From the NCBI GenBank assembly GCA_944326855.1, contig CALVFO010000051.1, positions 60,863 through 124,862 on the forward strand: a stretch of 64,000 bases of DNA, in the 5' to 3' direction. Origin of the DNA: an uncultured Alistipes sp. Its GTDB lineage: Bacteria; Bacteroidota; Bacteroidia; Bacteroidales; Rikenellaceae. This document shows positions 1 to 9,137 of this stretch, one piece after another. A model generated the notes under the pieces. That model was not told where the DNA came from. It did not search any database and saw only the letters and a list, made by a program, of their open reading frames with translations. Position 1 is the first letter of the stretch. Each line of letters opens with the position of its first letter. A program made the position numbers and the translations under genes.

Positions 1-137
1 TTCCGCTGAACGATACGATCACCTATTATGTCCGTTACGGCGACCAGATAGCCCGACTGTGCGTCTATGTATTTCTGCTCGGACTGCTCTACTTCATGGC
101 CTACCGGGTTCGTAAAAAATTTCACATCGTCGACTAA
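1..137 (+). CDS. lnt: Probable apolipoprotein N-acyltransferase, C-terminal end only (partial)
   Basis: An open frame enters from the left edge (codons begin at base 3) and stops with TAA at 135-137. About 44 residues are visible: a YYVRYGD-type segment, one hydrophobic helix and a basic tail ending FHIVD. A 'T.Y.RYGD' stretch just before a last membrane helix is typical of the C-terminus of Lnt, which N-acylates lipoproteins at the inner membrane. This is family resemblance on a short fragment, so the name is tentative. It runs in the same direction as folC, about 105 bp downstream. Confidence 0.55.
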   Translation, partial: PLNDTITYYVRYGDQIARLCVYVFLLGLLYFMAYRVRKKFHIVD

Positions 138-242
138 GCGTTCGCCCTCCGACCCCGGAGCGGTCCTCCCCGGCGGGACCTTGCTCGCTAAGGGGATACC
201 GTTCTCCGGCTCGCAGGAGCGTGATTTCAAAGATTCCATACC

Positions 243-1532
243 ATGACTTATTCCGAAACACTCGATTTTCTATACCATTCGCTGCCGGTTTTCCAGCATG
301 TCGGAGGTTCGGCCTACAAGGCGGGACTGGACAATATCCTGAGTCTGGAAGCCGAATTGGGCGATCCGCATCGCCGTTTCGCCAGCGTCCATGTCGCAGG
401 CACCAACGGGAAAGGTTCGGTCTCTCACATGGTTGCCTCCGTCCTGCAGGAGGCCGGTTACCGGACCGGTCTGTTCACCTCCCCGCACCTGCAAGACTTC
501 CGGGAACGGATCCGGGTCAACGGAGAGATGATCTCTCAGGAAGCCGTGATCCGTTTCGTGGAACAGCATCGGGAAGCGATCGATCGGATCGGTCCTTCGT
601 TCTTCGAGGCCACCACCGCCATGGCGTTCGACCACTTCGCCCGGGAAGAAGTCGATGTCGCCGTAATCGAAGTAGGAATGGGAGGACGGCTCGATTCGAC
701 CAATGTGATTCGTCCCCGGGTGAGCGTCATCACCAACATCAGTCGCGACCACGCCCAGTTTTTGGGAAATACCTTGCCGGAGATTGCTGGCGAAAAAGCA
801 GGGATCATCAAGGAAGAAACCCCGGTGGTAATCGGACAGAGTCAACTCGAAACCCAGATGGTATTCATCAGCCGGGCCAAAGAGCTGCATGCCCCGATTC
901 TGTTCGCCGACCAACTCTATGAGGTGACGACCCAGACCCATCGCGATACGGACCAGTTGTTCACCGTCCGCAGCCGAATGGACGGCGAAGAATTTTCATT
1001 GCAGTTGGATTTACAGGGTGATTATCAACGGCTGAATCTGCTCACGGCCCTGACCACCCTGGATGTGCTCAACGGAGCCGGAGGATTACAGATCCCTCGA
1101 CAGGCTGTTCGTGACGGATTGGCTCATGCCGCCCGTTCAACCGGACTGAGAGGGCGCTGGCAGATTCTCGACCGCCAACCCCTGACGGTCTGCGACACGG
1201 GACACAACGAAGGAGGATTGCGCGAAACCCTGGCCCAGATTGCCCGTCAACCCTACCGGGAACTCTACATGGTTTTGGGGTTTGTTTCCGACAAGGAAAT
1301 CGACCGAGTCTTGCCGATGATGCCCCACAAGGCGCATTACCTGTTTACGCAGGTTTCCATCGAGCGCGCCATGCCGGCTCAGGAGTTGAGTCGATACGCT
1401 GCCGGTTACGGGCTGCATGGAGAAACCATCCCCGATGTAAAAAGCGCCGTTATTCGTGCCAAAGAATTGGCCGGTCCCGAAGATATGATCTATATCGGAG
1501 GCAGCACTTTTGTGGTGGCGGAATTGGGATAA
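243..1532 (+). CDS. folC: Bifunctional folylpolyglutamate synthase/dihydrofolate synthase
   Basis: A 429-residue Mur-ligase-family protein that adds glutamate to dihydropteroate or folates using ATP in the cytoplasm. The P-loop GTNGKGS lies at residues 53-59, followed by the FTSPHL folate-binding motif at about 77-82, EVGMGGRLDSTN (family block) at about 140-150 and CDTGHNEGG in the C-terminal ligase domain. Length is normal for FolC. The ATG at 243 is chosen because the N-terminus aligns with the family pattern 'Y.e.ldfLy..lp.fq..G..ayk.gL'. The next gene, tyrS, has its own promoter overlapping the 3' end of folC. Confidence 0.95.
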   Translation: MTYSETLDFLYHSLPVFQHVGGSAYKAGLDNILSLEAELGDPHRRFASVHVAGTNGKGSVSHMVASVLQEAGYRTGLFTSPHLQDFRERIRVNGEMISQEAVIRFVEQHREAIDRIGPSFFEATTAMAFDHFAREEVDVAVIEVGMGGRLDSTNVIRPRVSVITNISRDHAQFLGNTLPEIAGEKAGIIKEETPVVIGQSQLETQMVFISRAKELHAPILFADQLYEVTTQTHRDTDQLFTVRSRMDGEEFSLQLDLQGDYQRLNLLTALTTLDVLNGAGGLQIPRQAVRDGLAHAARSTGLRGRWQILDRQPLTVCDTGHNEGGLRETLAQIARQPYRELYMVLGFVSDKEIDRVLPMMPHKAHYLFTQVSIERAMPAQELSRYAAGYGLHGETIPDVKSAVIRAKELAGPEDMIYIGGSTFVVAELG

Positions 1533-1554
1533 AACGTTTTATTGACTACCTTTG
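1524..1554 (+). promoter_or_regulatory. Bacteroidota-type promoter for tyrS-asnA
   Basis: TTG at 1524-1526, a 20-nt spacer, then TACCTTTG at 1547-1554 match the -33/-7 consensus (TTG, TAnnTTTG) of the primary Bacteroidota sigma factor. The -33 element lies inside the last codons of folC. Transcription would begin near 1560, which excludes a longer tyrS reading frame opening at a TTG inside this box. Confidence 0.75.
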
Positions 1555-1620
1555 CGCGTTACGGGGATTCGCACGCCGGAAAAGCCGAAAACCCCGAACC
1601 TAAACACAAACTCTCATCCG

Positions 1621-2910
1621 ATGAATTTTGTAGAAGAACTCAAATGGAGGGGCATGATTCAGGACATGGTGCCCGGAACCGAAGAACAACTCGCCAAAGA
1701 GATGACCACCGCCTATGTAGGGATCGACCCCACGGCCGATTCGCTGCACATCGGCCACTTGGTGAGCATCATGATCCTGAAGCACTTTCAACGTTGCGGT
1801 CATAAACCCATCTTTCTGGTGGGCGGGGCCACCGGCATGATCGGCGACCCTTCGGGCAAATCGCTCGAACGCAACCTGCTGGACGAAGAAACCCTGCGTC
1901 GCAACCAGGAAGGTATCAAGGCTCAGTTGATGCATTTGGTCGATTTCACCTCCGAAGCTCCGAATGCGGCCGAATTGGTGAACAACTACGACTGGATGAA
2001 AAACTATTCGTTTCTGGAGTTCATCCGCGATATCGGCAAACACATCACCGTCAACTACATGATGGCCAAAGATTCGGTCAAGAAACGTTTCAGCGGCGAA
2101 GGCGACGGAATGTCGTTCACCGAATTTACCTACCAGCTGGTACAAGGGTGCGATTTTCTGCACCTGTACCTGCACAAAAACTGCAAATTGCAGATGGGCG
2201 GTTCCGACCAGTGGGGCAACATCACCACCGGCACCGAACTGATCCGTCGCAAAACCGGCGGTGAAGCGTTCGGGCTGACCTGCCCGCTGATCAAAAAGTC
2301 CGACGGCACGAAATTCGGAAAAACCGAATCGGGGAACGTTTGGCTCGACGCCCGCTACACCTCCCCCTATAAATTCTATCAGTTCTGGTTGAACGTCAGC
2401 GACGAAGATGCCGAACGCTACATCAAGATCTTCACCATGCTCGATCGGGAAACGATCGAAAAACTGATCGACGAGCATCGCCAGGCCCCCCACCTGCGCG
2501 TATTGCAGAAAACTCTGGCCAAAGAACTCACCTGCATGATCCACAGCGAAGCCGAATACGAAAAAGCGGTTGCCGCTTCGGGAATTTTGTTCGGCAACGC
2601 TACGGCAGACGCCCTGCGCAGTCTGGACGAACAGACCTTCCTGCAGGTATTCGAAGGGGTTCCCCGTTTCGACGTCTCCGCATCGGCGCTGGGAGGAGGC
2701 ATCAGCTTCGTCAATCTCTGTACCGAACAGGCCGCCATTTTTCCCTCTAAAGGCGAAGCCCGCAAACTGATCCAGGGCGGGGGTGTATCGCTCAACAAGG
2801 AAAAAGTGACCGGTGTCGATGCCACGGTCAGTGCTTCGGACCTGATTTCCGGCAAATACCTGCTGGTACAGAAAGGCAAAAAGAATTATTTTCTGATTAC
2901 CGTTCAATAA
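1621..2910 (+). CDS. tyrS: Tyrosyl-tRNA synthetase
   Basis: Class I synthetase of 429 residues that charges tRNA-Tyr. The HIGH signature (HIGHL, about residues 45-49) sits in the Rossmann fold, [12 protein letters not shown] and [10 protein letters not shown] mark the tyrosine site, and KFGKTESG is the KMSKS-equivalent loop. The C-terminal roughly 70 residues form an S4 RNA-binding domain. The start at ATG 1621 (MNFVEEL) is preferred over an in-frame TTG at 1552 because the latter falls in the promoter -7 box. asnA follows after 19 bp, so the two are probably cotranscribed. Confidence 0.96.
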   Translation: MNFVEELKWRGMIQDMVPGTEEQLAKEMTTAYVGIDPTADSLHIGHLVSIMILKHFQRCGHKPIFLVGGATGMIGDPSGKSLERNLLDEETLRRNQEGIKAQLMHLVDFTSEAPNAAELVNNYDWMKNYSFLEFIRDIGKHITVNYMMAKDSVKKRFSGEGDGMSFTEFTYQLVQGCDFLHLYLHKNCKLQMGGSDQWGNITTGTELIRRKTGGEAFGLTCPLIKKSDGTKFGKTESGNVWLDARYTSPYKFYQFWLNVSDEDAERYIKIFTMLDRETIEKLIDEHRQAPHLRVLQKTLAKELTCMIHSEAEYEKAVAASGILFGNATADALRSLDEQTFLQVFEGVPRFDVSASALGGGISFVNLCTEQAAIFPSKGEARKLIQGGGVSLNKEKVTGVDATVSASDLISGKYLLVQKGKKNYFLITVQ

Positions 2911-2929
2911 TCGTAAAAACGTTCCGCCC

Positions 2930-3967
2930 ATGTCCCTGATCAAACCTGCCGGATATCGCAACCTGCTCGGCAATGTCGAAAACACCGAAAAAGCGATCAA
3001 GCATGTCAAAGACATGTTCCAGGCCAACCTGTCGGCCCAGTTGGCCCTGTTACGTGTGACGGCACCGATGGTGGTTCTCACCGGGACGGGGATCAACGAC
3101 GATCTGAACGGCATCGAACGACCCGTCACGTTTCCCATCCGGTCCATGGGGGAACGTCCGGCCGAGGTCGTCCACTCGCTGGCCAAATGGAAACGGCTCA
3201 AACTGGGCGAAATGGGGGTACCCGTCGGTCGGGGCATCTACACGGACATGAACGCCCTGCGTCCCGATGAGGAATTGGACAACCTGCACTCGATCTATGT
3301 CGACCAGTGGGACTGGGAAAAGGTGATCGCCAAAGAGGATCGGAACCTCGATTTCCTGAAACGAACCGTCCGTCGCATTTACGAAGCGATCAAGGTTACC
3401 GAAAACAAGCTGTACGTCGAATTTCCGCAAATCGTTCCTTCCTTGCCGGAAGACATTTATTTCATCCATGCCCAACAGTTGCTGGATCGGTATCCCGATC
3501 TCTCCCCCAAAGAGCGGGAAAATGCCATCGTAAAAGAACACGGAGCCGTATTCGTGATCGGGATCGGATACCCGCTCTCGAATGGAGAGTTGCATGACGG
3601 TCGGGCCGCCGACTACGACGACTGGAGTACGCTGAACAGTGACGGTTACCACGGTCTCAACGGGGATATTCTCCTGTGGAACCCGCTGCTCAACAGCGCA
3701 TTCGAAGTTTCCAGCATGGGAATCCGCGTGGATGAAACGGCCCTGAAACTGCAACTCGAAATGCGGGGGCAAAGCTACAAAAGCGAGCTGTACTTCCATC
3801 GCCGCTTATTGGCCGGGGAACTTCCCTACACCATCGGCGGCGGGATCGGACAATCCCGACTGTGCATGTACCTGTTGCGCAAAGCCCATATCGGAGAAAT
3901 TCAAAGCAGCATCTGGCCCGAAAGCATGTACCGGGAATGCCGGGAAGCGGGGATCGAACTGGTTTAA
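2930..3967 (+). CDS. asnA: Aspartate-ammonia ligase (asparagine synthetase A)
   Basis: 345 residues, close to the roughly 330 of the AsnA family. It makes asparagine from aspartate, ammonia and ATP, using ammonia directly rather than glutamine. It has the class-II-synthetase-like fold; visible family blocks are RVTAPM near residue 45, GINDDLNG.ERPV near 60-70, QWDWEK near 125 and the C-terminal GGGIGQSRLCM loop. It lies 19 bp after tyrS and ends before a clear hairpin terminator. Dependence on free ammonia fits an ammonia-rich gut habitat, which is inference. Confidence 0.95.
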   Translation: MSLIKPAGYRNLLGNVENTEKAIKHVKDMFQANLSAQLALLRVTAPMVVLTGTGINDDLNGIERPVTFPIRSMGERPAEVVHSLAKWKRLKLGEMGVPVGRGIYTDMNALRPDEELDNLHSIYVDQWDWEKVIAKEDRNLDFLKRTVRRIYEAIKVTENKLYVEFPQIVPSLPEDIYFIHAQQLLDRYPDLSPKERENAIVKEHGAVFVIGIGYPLSNGELHDGRAADYDDWSTLNSDGYHGLNGDILLWNPLLNSAFEVSSMGIRVDETALKLQLEMRGQSYKSELYFHRRLLAGELPYTIGGGIGQSRLCMYLLRKAHIGEIQSSIWPESMYRECREAGIELV

Positions 3968-3996
3968 CAACTCTCTTTTATCCTGCGATCAACACA

Positions 3997-4030
3997 AAGG
4001 GCGAACCATGACGGTTCGCCCTTATTTTAT
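3997..4030 (+). terminator. Rho-independent terminator after asnA
   Basis: An 11-bp stem (AAGGGCGAACC pairing with GGTTCGCCCTT) with a 5-nt loop is followed by a T-rich tract. It closes the tyrS-asnA unit. Between here and the facing terminator at 4206 I see no convincing gene. Confidence 0.8.
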
Positions 4031-4205
4031 AAGTCTGATCATGCCTGGATGGCGACCAACAGACCGAGCGGAGTGTACTGCCGGAAGGAAACAAAGACCG
4101 GGGCCGTTTTCTTCACCCTGAATTGCTCCATCCGGCCAGTTCCGGTTCTCCAGAAAAGCCATCCCGCTCCGCCGGGCAGCATTCGGCCCGTACAGTCGGA
4201 ACATC

Positions 4206-4241
4206 AACAAAAAAGAGGTGCCGAGACTCTCCCTGCACCTC
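4206..4241 (-). terminator. Terminator of the thioredoxin gene
   Basis: Read on the minus strand, GAGGTGC and GCACCTC enclose a 13-nt loop and are followed by a run of T (the A-run at 4209-4214 on the plus strand). It lies about 25 bp beyond the stop of the periplasmic thioredoxin gene. Confidence 0.7.
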
Positions 4242-4266
4242 TGACCCTTGATCCGGGAAGCGGCTC

Positions 4267-4689
4267 TTACTGAATGTTGGCGAGTACTCCGTCTACCTTT
4301 TTAATAAAGGCAGCGGCATCGTCTCCGCCCACAATGCGGCCCACTTCTTTCCCCTCTGCATTCAAGATCAGGAAAGTCGGATACCCTTCCACACGATATT
4401 TCCGGGCAATGTCGATTCCTTCCCCGCGTTCGGCATCGAACTTGGCATTCACAAACGTTTTATTGAAATAATCACCCACACTTTCCTGGGTAAAAACACG
4501 CCCGCTCATGTATTTGCAAGGTCCGCACCAGGTAGCATAGACATCTACGAACAGATATTTATCCTGCTCTCCGGCTTTGGCCAACAACTCTTTGAGCGTG
4601 CCCTGTTCGAACTTGACTCCTTTGTCCTGAGCCGAAAGGGTGGTAGTGGTCACCAGCGCCAAGAGCGCCATCATCATCCATTTTTTCAT
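4267..4689 (-). CDS. Periplasmic thioredoxin-family protein
   Basis: 140 residues: a signal peptide (basic start, hydrophobic 5-18, cleavage near LSAQ at 18-21), then one thioredoxin fold. The redox motif WCGPC is at residues 54-58 and the cis-proline GYPTF at about 102-106. The cysteine pair and export signal indicate a disulfide reductase or exchange role in the periplasm; the partner is unknown. It lies 149 bp downstream of rlmN on the same strand, and the gap holds no recognisable gene. TlpA/DsbD-like naming would over-specify it. Confidence 0.85.
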   Translation of the reverse strand: MKKWMMMALLALVTTTTLSAQDKGVKFEQGTLKELLAKAGEQDKYLFVDVYATWCGPCKYMSGRVFTQESVGDYFNKTFVNAKFDAERGEGIDIARKYRVEGYPTFLILNAEGKEVGRIVGGDDAAAFIKKVDGVLANIQ

Positions 4690-4838
4690 TTTTCTTTTCG
4701 TTTACCAATGAATATTCAGACAGGTACACCGATTCTTCGTCACCGGTTTCGCCATACTTTTCTTATAGAGAACGAAGAAGAGAGCGTCTTTATTTTTACC
4801 GTTTCCGTTCCACGAGGCATTTCCCTCTCCGAAACCGC

Positions 4839-5879
4839 TCATTTCTTCGCCTTCTGCTGTTCCAATGTAGACAGCAAACCACATGCCGCTTGGATATCTT
4901 CCCCCCGGGAAGCACGAATCGTCGTAATAATTCCTTTTCGGGTCAACGCATCCCGGAAACGGATCATGGTCGCCTCGTCCGATCCCTCCAGCGGCGCATC
5001 GGGAATCGCATGGAACCGAATCAGATTGACCCGGCACTTCAGCCCACCGAGCAGGCGACTCAAAGCCTGGATATGGGCCGGCGTGTCGTTCCACCCCCTG
5101 AACATGATGTACTCGAAACTTACCCTCCGCTGGTGGGAAAAATCATAATGGCGCAATACCTCCACCACCTCGGCAATAGGATACTTTTGTTCGACAGGCA
5201 TCAGTTCCCGACGCTGCTCCCCGATCGGATTATGCAGGCTGACCGCCAAATGTACCTTGCTTTCGGAGAGAAATTTATGCAGGAAAGGAATGATGCCCAC
5301 GGTCGAGAGCGTAATGCGGGTCGGGCTCCAGGCATATCCCCAGGGTGCGGTCAGCACCTCCAGGGAGTCCGCTACATTCGTCCAGTTATCCAACGGTTCG
5401 CCCATCCCCATGTACACCATATTGGTCAGGGTTTCACTTTCCGGGATGGAACGCATCTGATTGAGAATTTCTCCGCTGGTCAGGTGATGGGAAAAGCCCT
5501 GACGGGCCGTCATGCAGAAACGACACCCCATCCGACACCCCGATTGCGACGATACGCACAACGTAGCCCGATCCTTATCGGGGATATAAGCCGATTCGAT
5601 ATAAGCGCCTTGCAGTGTCGGGAAGAGGTACTTTTTGGTGCCGTCCGTCGAAGACTGTACGCCCACGAAATCGAACCTTCCTATTTGATAGTGTTCGGCT
5701 AACCGCTGGCGATTCCGTTTGGAGAGGTCGGTCATCTCCTCCCAGGAGGAAGCCGAACGTACATACAGCCACGAAGCCAACTGGGAAGCGGCATATCGCG
5801 GCATGCCCAGTTCGGCGACCACTTCGCCCAAACGGGCCAGCGTCATCCCGAACAACCAGGGTTTCATCGGTTCTTCCAT
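4839..5879 (-). CDS. rlmN: 23S rRNA (A2503-C2)/tRNA (A37) methyltransferase RlmN
   Basis: Radical-SAM methyltransferase of 346 residues. The [4Fe-4S] ligands are C115, C119 and C122 in a CX3CX2C motif, specific to this family. GMGEP is the SAM-binding block, and the conserved cysteine in RASRGEDIQAACG near the C-terminus is the second catalytic cysteine (the methyl-carrying one lies upstream in the chain). It methylates adenine C2 in rRNA and some tRNAs. The start is ATG 5879; M5 is an alternative. The tRNA-Ala and its terminator lie directly upstream on the same strand. Confidence 0.94.
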   Translation of the reverse strand: MEEPMKPWLFGMTLARLGEVVAELGMPRYAASQLASWLYVRSASSWEEMTDLSKRNRQRLAEHYQIGRFDFVGVQSSTDGTKKYLFPTLQGAYIESAYIPDKDRATLCVSSQSGCRMGCRFCMTARQGFSHHLTSGEILNQMRSIPESETLTNMVYMGMGEPLDNWTNVADSLEVLTAPWGYAWSPTRITLSTVGIIPFLHKFLSESKVHLAVSLHNPIGEQRRELMPVEQKYPIAEVVEVLRHYDFSHQRRVSFEYIMFRGWNDTPAHIQALSRLLGGLKCRVNLIRFHAIPDAPLEGSDEATMIRFRDALTRKGIITTIRASRGEDIQAACGLLSTLEQQKAKK

Positions 5880-5901
5880 ACGGTCAAAGGGTGATCATCC
5901 A

Positions 5902-5931
5902 ACAAAAAAGGGCTGTCTTGAACAGCCCTTC
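5902..5931 (-). terminator. Terminator of tRNA-Ala
   Basis: Minus-strand hairpin AAGGGCTG / CAGCCCTT with a 7-nt loop followed by a T-run, between the 3' end of the tRNA and the rlmN start. Confidence 0.8.
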
Positions 5932-5938
5932 TCTTCGG

Positions 5939-6012
<74 letters not shown>

Positions 6013-6097
6013 TCGATTGTGGATGCAAATGTATAAAAAATTTTTGGGATACAAAATTTTTCCGTCTCTTCTTTCCATTTTTTCGCGAGGGATTATT

Positions 6098-6126
6098 TTG
6101 TTTTGAAAATTTCTTTCTTAACTTTG
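6098..6126 (+). promoter_or_regulatory. Promoter for the TonB-like gene
   Basis: TTG at 6098-6100, an 18-nt spacer and a perfect TAACTTTG at 6119-6126. Transcription from here leaves an untranslated leader of roughly 75 nt before the ATG at 6210. Confidence 0.65.
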
Positions 6127-6209
6127 TCGTACTCTAAGCATGCCTTGGAGGGTATTGTTTTGGCTATACCGTTGAAATTATAAATAACCGAATAAAATAC
6201 TAACACAAC

Positions 6210-6893
6210 ATGGAAATCAAGAAAACCCCGAAAGCTGATCTTGAGAACAAGAAAGGCCTCTTTCTGGAGATCGGTCTGATCATCGCTCTGGGCGTGTGCA
6301 TTCTGATGTTCAGCTGGAGCCAGAAAGAAAAAGTCGTGGTGAAAATGACCGACGACGTGGCGATCGTAGAACAGGAAATCGTAGAAATCACCCGTCAGGA
6401 AGAGCCCCCCAAAGCGCCCCAAGCCAAAACGATTTCGGTAACCGCCGACATCCTGCGCGTGGTGAAGGACGACGCCAAGATCACGACCAACATCGACTTC
6501 AGCGAATTTAGCGAAGACCTCGGGGTTGAAGTAGCTCTTCCCGCTACGGTGGAAGAAGAAGTGGTGGAAGAAGAAGAAATCTTCTTGATCGCCGAAACCA
6601 TGCCGACGTTCGAAGGCGGCGATGTCAACTCTTTCCGTACGTGGGTACAGTCTCGTCTGAAATACCCCATCGTGGCCCAGGAAAACAACATTCAGGGTCG
6701 TGTAGTCGTGACTTTCGTAGTCGGGAAAGACGGTAGCGTGGGTCATATTCAGGTATTGGCCAGCCCCGATAAATCGTTGGCAGCCGAAGCCGTTCGCGTC
6801 ATCGAAAGCTCTCCCAAATGGACTCCGGGCAAACAGCGCGGCAACCCCGTACAGATCCGTATCAACCTGCCGGTTGACTTCCAGATCCAATAA
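6210..6893 (+). CDS. TonB-family energy transducer
   Basis: 227 residues with the TonB plan: a short cytoplasmic N-terminus, one membrane anchor at about 18-36, a charged periplasmic linker (acidic EEE-rich around 115-130), and a C-terminal TonB domain at about 145-227 with the Bacteroidota pattern 'PTFEGGD...F..WV...L.YP..A.....GRVVV.FVV..DGSV'. It transmits proton-motive force to outer-membrane receptors. No exbB or exbD is adjacent, so it must share a motor encoded elsewhere. Monocistronic: its own promoter upstream and a terminator 20 bp downstream. Confidence 0.9.
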   Translation: MEIKKTPKADLENKKGLFLEIGLIIALGVCILMFSWSQKEKVVVKMTDDVAIVEQEIVEITRQEEPPKAPQAKTISVTADILRVVKDDAKITTNIDFSEFSEDLGVEVALPATVEEEVVEEEEIFLIAETMPTFEGGDVNSFRTWVQSRLKYPIVAQENNIQGRVVVTFVVGKDGSVGHIQVLASPDKSLAAEAVRVIESSPKWTPGKQRGNPVQIRINLPVDFQIQ

Positions 6894-6912
6894 TCGGGAC
6901 CGTTTATCTTTT

Positions 6913-6946
6913 AAAAGGTGCTGCCCTCCGGCAAGCACCTTTTTTT
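6913..6946 (+). terminator. Terminator after the TonB-like gene
   Basis: AAAAGGTGCT pairs with AGCACCTTTT around a GC-rich tip, followed by a seven-T run. Confidence 0.85.
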
Positions 6947-7118
6947 ATCGGGGGAAATCCTGCCGATCCGAACCAACCGAGGACGCATTTTACACAGGAT
7001 TCCAGGACACCCAGGTTCCCACACCATTATATGATGACCGACTCGGTACGCATCCCGTCCGACAACGAATAATGTCATCCCGTATCCATTCTCAAAGCCG
7101 ATCCGGAATCTTATCGAC

Positions 7119-8303
7119 ATGAATACAGACACTTTGCAACAAACCGCCATTCTGATCGCCGTTATCCGGGATCTTCAGAGTGAAGCGCAAATCAAAGAAT
7201 ACCTCGACGAACTGGAGTTCCTGGCCGAAACGGCCGGGGTCCGCAGCGTCAAACGTTTCACCCAACGGCTCCCGGCCCCGCACAGCCGGACCTATGTTGG
7301 AGAGGGAAAGCTGGCCGAAATCGCCGCCTATGTCGAAGAGCACGAAATCGATTTCGTCATCTTTGACGACGAGTTGACTCCGTCCCAACTGCGCAACCTG
7401 GACAAAGTTTTTTCGCGCAAGATCTATGACCGCACCAGCCTGATTCTCGAGATTTTCATGCAGCGGGCCGCCACCGCCTATGCCAAAACACAGGTGGAAC
7501 TGGCCCATTGCCAATACCTGCTGCCACGGCTGACGGGGATGTGGACCCACCTCGAACGTCAGCGCGGGGGCACCGGAACCCGAGGCGGAGCCGGGGAACG
7601 AGAGATCGAAACCGACCGACGTATCGTTCGCCAGCGCATCAGCCGACTGAAAGAACAACTGCAAAAAATCGACCGTCAGATGGCCGTCCAGCGCAGCAAC
7701 CGGGGGCAGTTGGTACGAGTGGCCCTGGTCGGCTATACCAACGTCGGCAAATCGACCCTGATGAATCTCATCTCCAAAAGCGAGGTATTCGCCGAGAACA
7801 AACTCTTTGCCACGTTGGATACCACCGTCCGCAAAGTCGTGCTGGACAACCTGCCGTTCCTGTTATCGGATACGGTCGGTTTTATCCGCAAATTACCCCA
7901 CCAACTGGTGGAATCGTTCAAATCGACCCTCGACGAGGTACGCGAAGCCGATCTGCTGCTGCATGTGGTGGATATTTCTCACCCCGGTTTCGAGGATCAG
8001 ATCAATGTCGTCAAGGAAACCTTGCAGGAAATCGGAGCTGGAGACAAACCTGTATTTTTGATTTTCAATAAGATCGATGCTTACACTCACATCCCCAAAG
8101 AAGAGGATGACCTGACTCCCGCCACACGGGAAAACCGCACGCTGGAAGAACTCAAGCACAGTTGGATGGCCCGGGCCAATACGCCCTGCATTTTCATCTC
8201 GGCCAAAGAGCGTATCGGTATCGACAAGTTGCGTAAGGATCTTTACGGCATGGTACGTGAAATCCATGCGGGGCGCTATCCGTTCAACAACTTTTTATAC
8301 TGA
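7119..8303 (+). CDS. hflX: GTPase HflX
   Basis: 394 residues. The N-terminal HflX domain (about 1-190) carries the family GGTGTRGGAGE segment at 150-160 and a coiled coil. The G domain follows: G1 GYTNVGKS at 205-212, G3 DTVGF near 250 and G4 NKID near 320. HflX binds the 50S subunit and splits stalled ribosomes after stress. ATG 7119 fits the family N-terminus. The 170-bp upstream region holds no clear promoter box. Confidence 0.95.
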   Translation: MNTDTLQQTAILIAVIRDLQSEAQIKEYLDELEFLAETAGVRSVKRFTQRLPAPHSRTYVGEGKLAEIAAYVEEHEIDFVIFDDELTPSQLRNLDKVFSRKIYDRTSLILEIFMQRAATAYAKTQVELAHCQYLLPRLTGMWTHLERQRGGTGTRGGAGEREIETDRRIVRQRISRLKEQLQKIDRQMAVQRSNRGQLVRVALVGYTNVGKSTLMNLISKSEVFAENKLFATLDTTVRKVVLDNLPFLLSDTVGFIRKLPHQLVESFKSTLDEVREADLLLHVVDISHPGFEDQINVVKETLQEIGAGDKPVFLIFNKIDAYTHIPKEEDDLTPATRENRTLEELKHSWMARANTPCIFISAKERIGIDKLRKDLYGMVREIHAGRYPFNNFLY

Positions 8304-8390
8304 TCGGTACACCCTTTGCGATACAGTCGGCGCCTGTCGGCCTTGCATAAACCGAAAATAAACCGTATTTTGTAGAGAAATTCACAGCCG

Positions 8391-9044
8391 ATGGTAACTA
8401 TTTTCGAACGTCAGAATTCCATCATGAACCGTTTCATCGCCCAGATGCGCGACGTAAACGTTCAGGGAGACAGCATGCGTTTTCGCCGCAATCTCGAACG
8501 TGTGGGCGAGATCATGGCTTACGAGATCAGCAAAACGATGCACTACAAACAGACTTTGGTCGAGACTCCGCTGGGCGAGGCCGAAGTCATGATGCCCGAC
8601 GAGGATATCGTCATCGCCACGATTCTACGGGCGGGTCTGCCCTTTCATCAGGGATTTCTGAACTACTTCGACAACGCCCAGAACGCCTTCGTATCGGCTT
8701 ACCGCAAATACAGCAAAGACAACAGTTTCAATATCAAAGTAGAATACATCTCGACCTGCGAACTCAGTGGGAAAACCCTGATCATCGTCGATCCGATGCT
8801 GGCCACGGGCTCTTCATTAGTGCTCACCTATCAGGCCCTGATCGAAAAGGCCGGCATGCCGAGTTATACGCACATCGCCACGATCATCGCCAGTCAGGAA
8901 GGGCTCGAATACGCCCGTAAGCACTTTTCGGCTCAGAACACCTCGATCTGGTGCGGCACGGTAGATGCCGAAATGACGGTCAAATCCTACATCGTTCCCG
9001 GGCTGGGCGATGTGGGCGACCTGGCTTACGGCGAAAAGATGTAA
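8391..9044 (+). CDS. upp: Uracil phosphoribosyltransferase
   Basis: 217 residues. It makes UMP from uracil and PRPP (pyrimidine salvage). The PRPP-binding loop VDPMLATGSS (about residues 141-150) and the C-terminal uracil-contacting region around PGLGDVGDLAYG are intact. A TATTTTG segment near 8364 resembles a -7 element but is one base short. A bidirectional hairpin follows. Confidence 0.93.
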   Translation: MVTIFERQNSIMNRFIAQMRDVNVQGDSMRFRRNLERVGEIMAYEISKTMHYKQTLVETPLGEAEVMMPDEDIVIATILRAGLPFHQGFLNYFDNAQNAFVSAYRKYSKDNSFNIKVEYISTCELSGKTLIIVDPMLATGSSLVLTYQALIEKAGMPSYTHIATIIASQEGLEYARKHFSAQNTSIWCGTVDAEMTVKSYIVPGLGDVGDLAYGEKM

Positions 9045-9070
9045 GTCGCGTACACAAAGATCATTTCCAT

Positions 9071-9110
9071 AAAAAATCCGGACGCCTCTTGCGGAGACGT
9101 CCGGATTTTT
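9071..9110. terminator. Bidirectional terminator between upp and leuS
   Basis: AAAATCCGGACG pairs with CGTCCGGATTTT. There is an A-run on the left and a T-run on the right, so it can stop transcription from both convergent genes. Confidence 0.85.
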
Positions 9111-9137
9111 ATCGAGGGTTATCGACCTTTCAATCGG

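Noticed and set aside
1600-3237. A 545-codon antisense frame over tyrS-asnA
   Set aside because: It mirrors two certain genes, has no recognisable domain, and its composition (Phe/Val/Gly/Gln-rich) is what the reverse complement of coding DNA gives here.
4022-4273. Short frames on both strands between asnA and the thioredoxin gene
   Set aside because: The region is bracketed by two terminators, the peptides match no family and show no secretion or membrane pattern.
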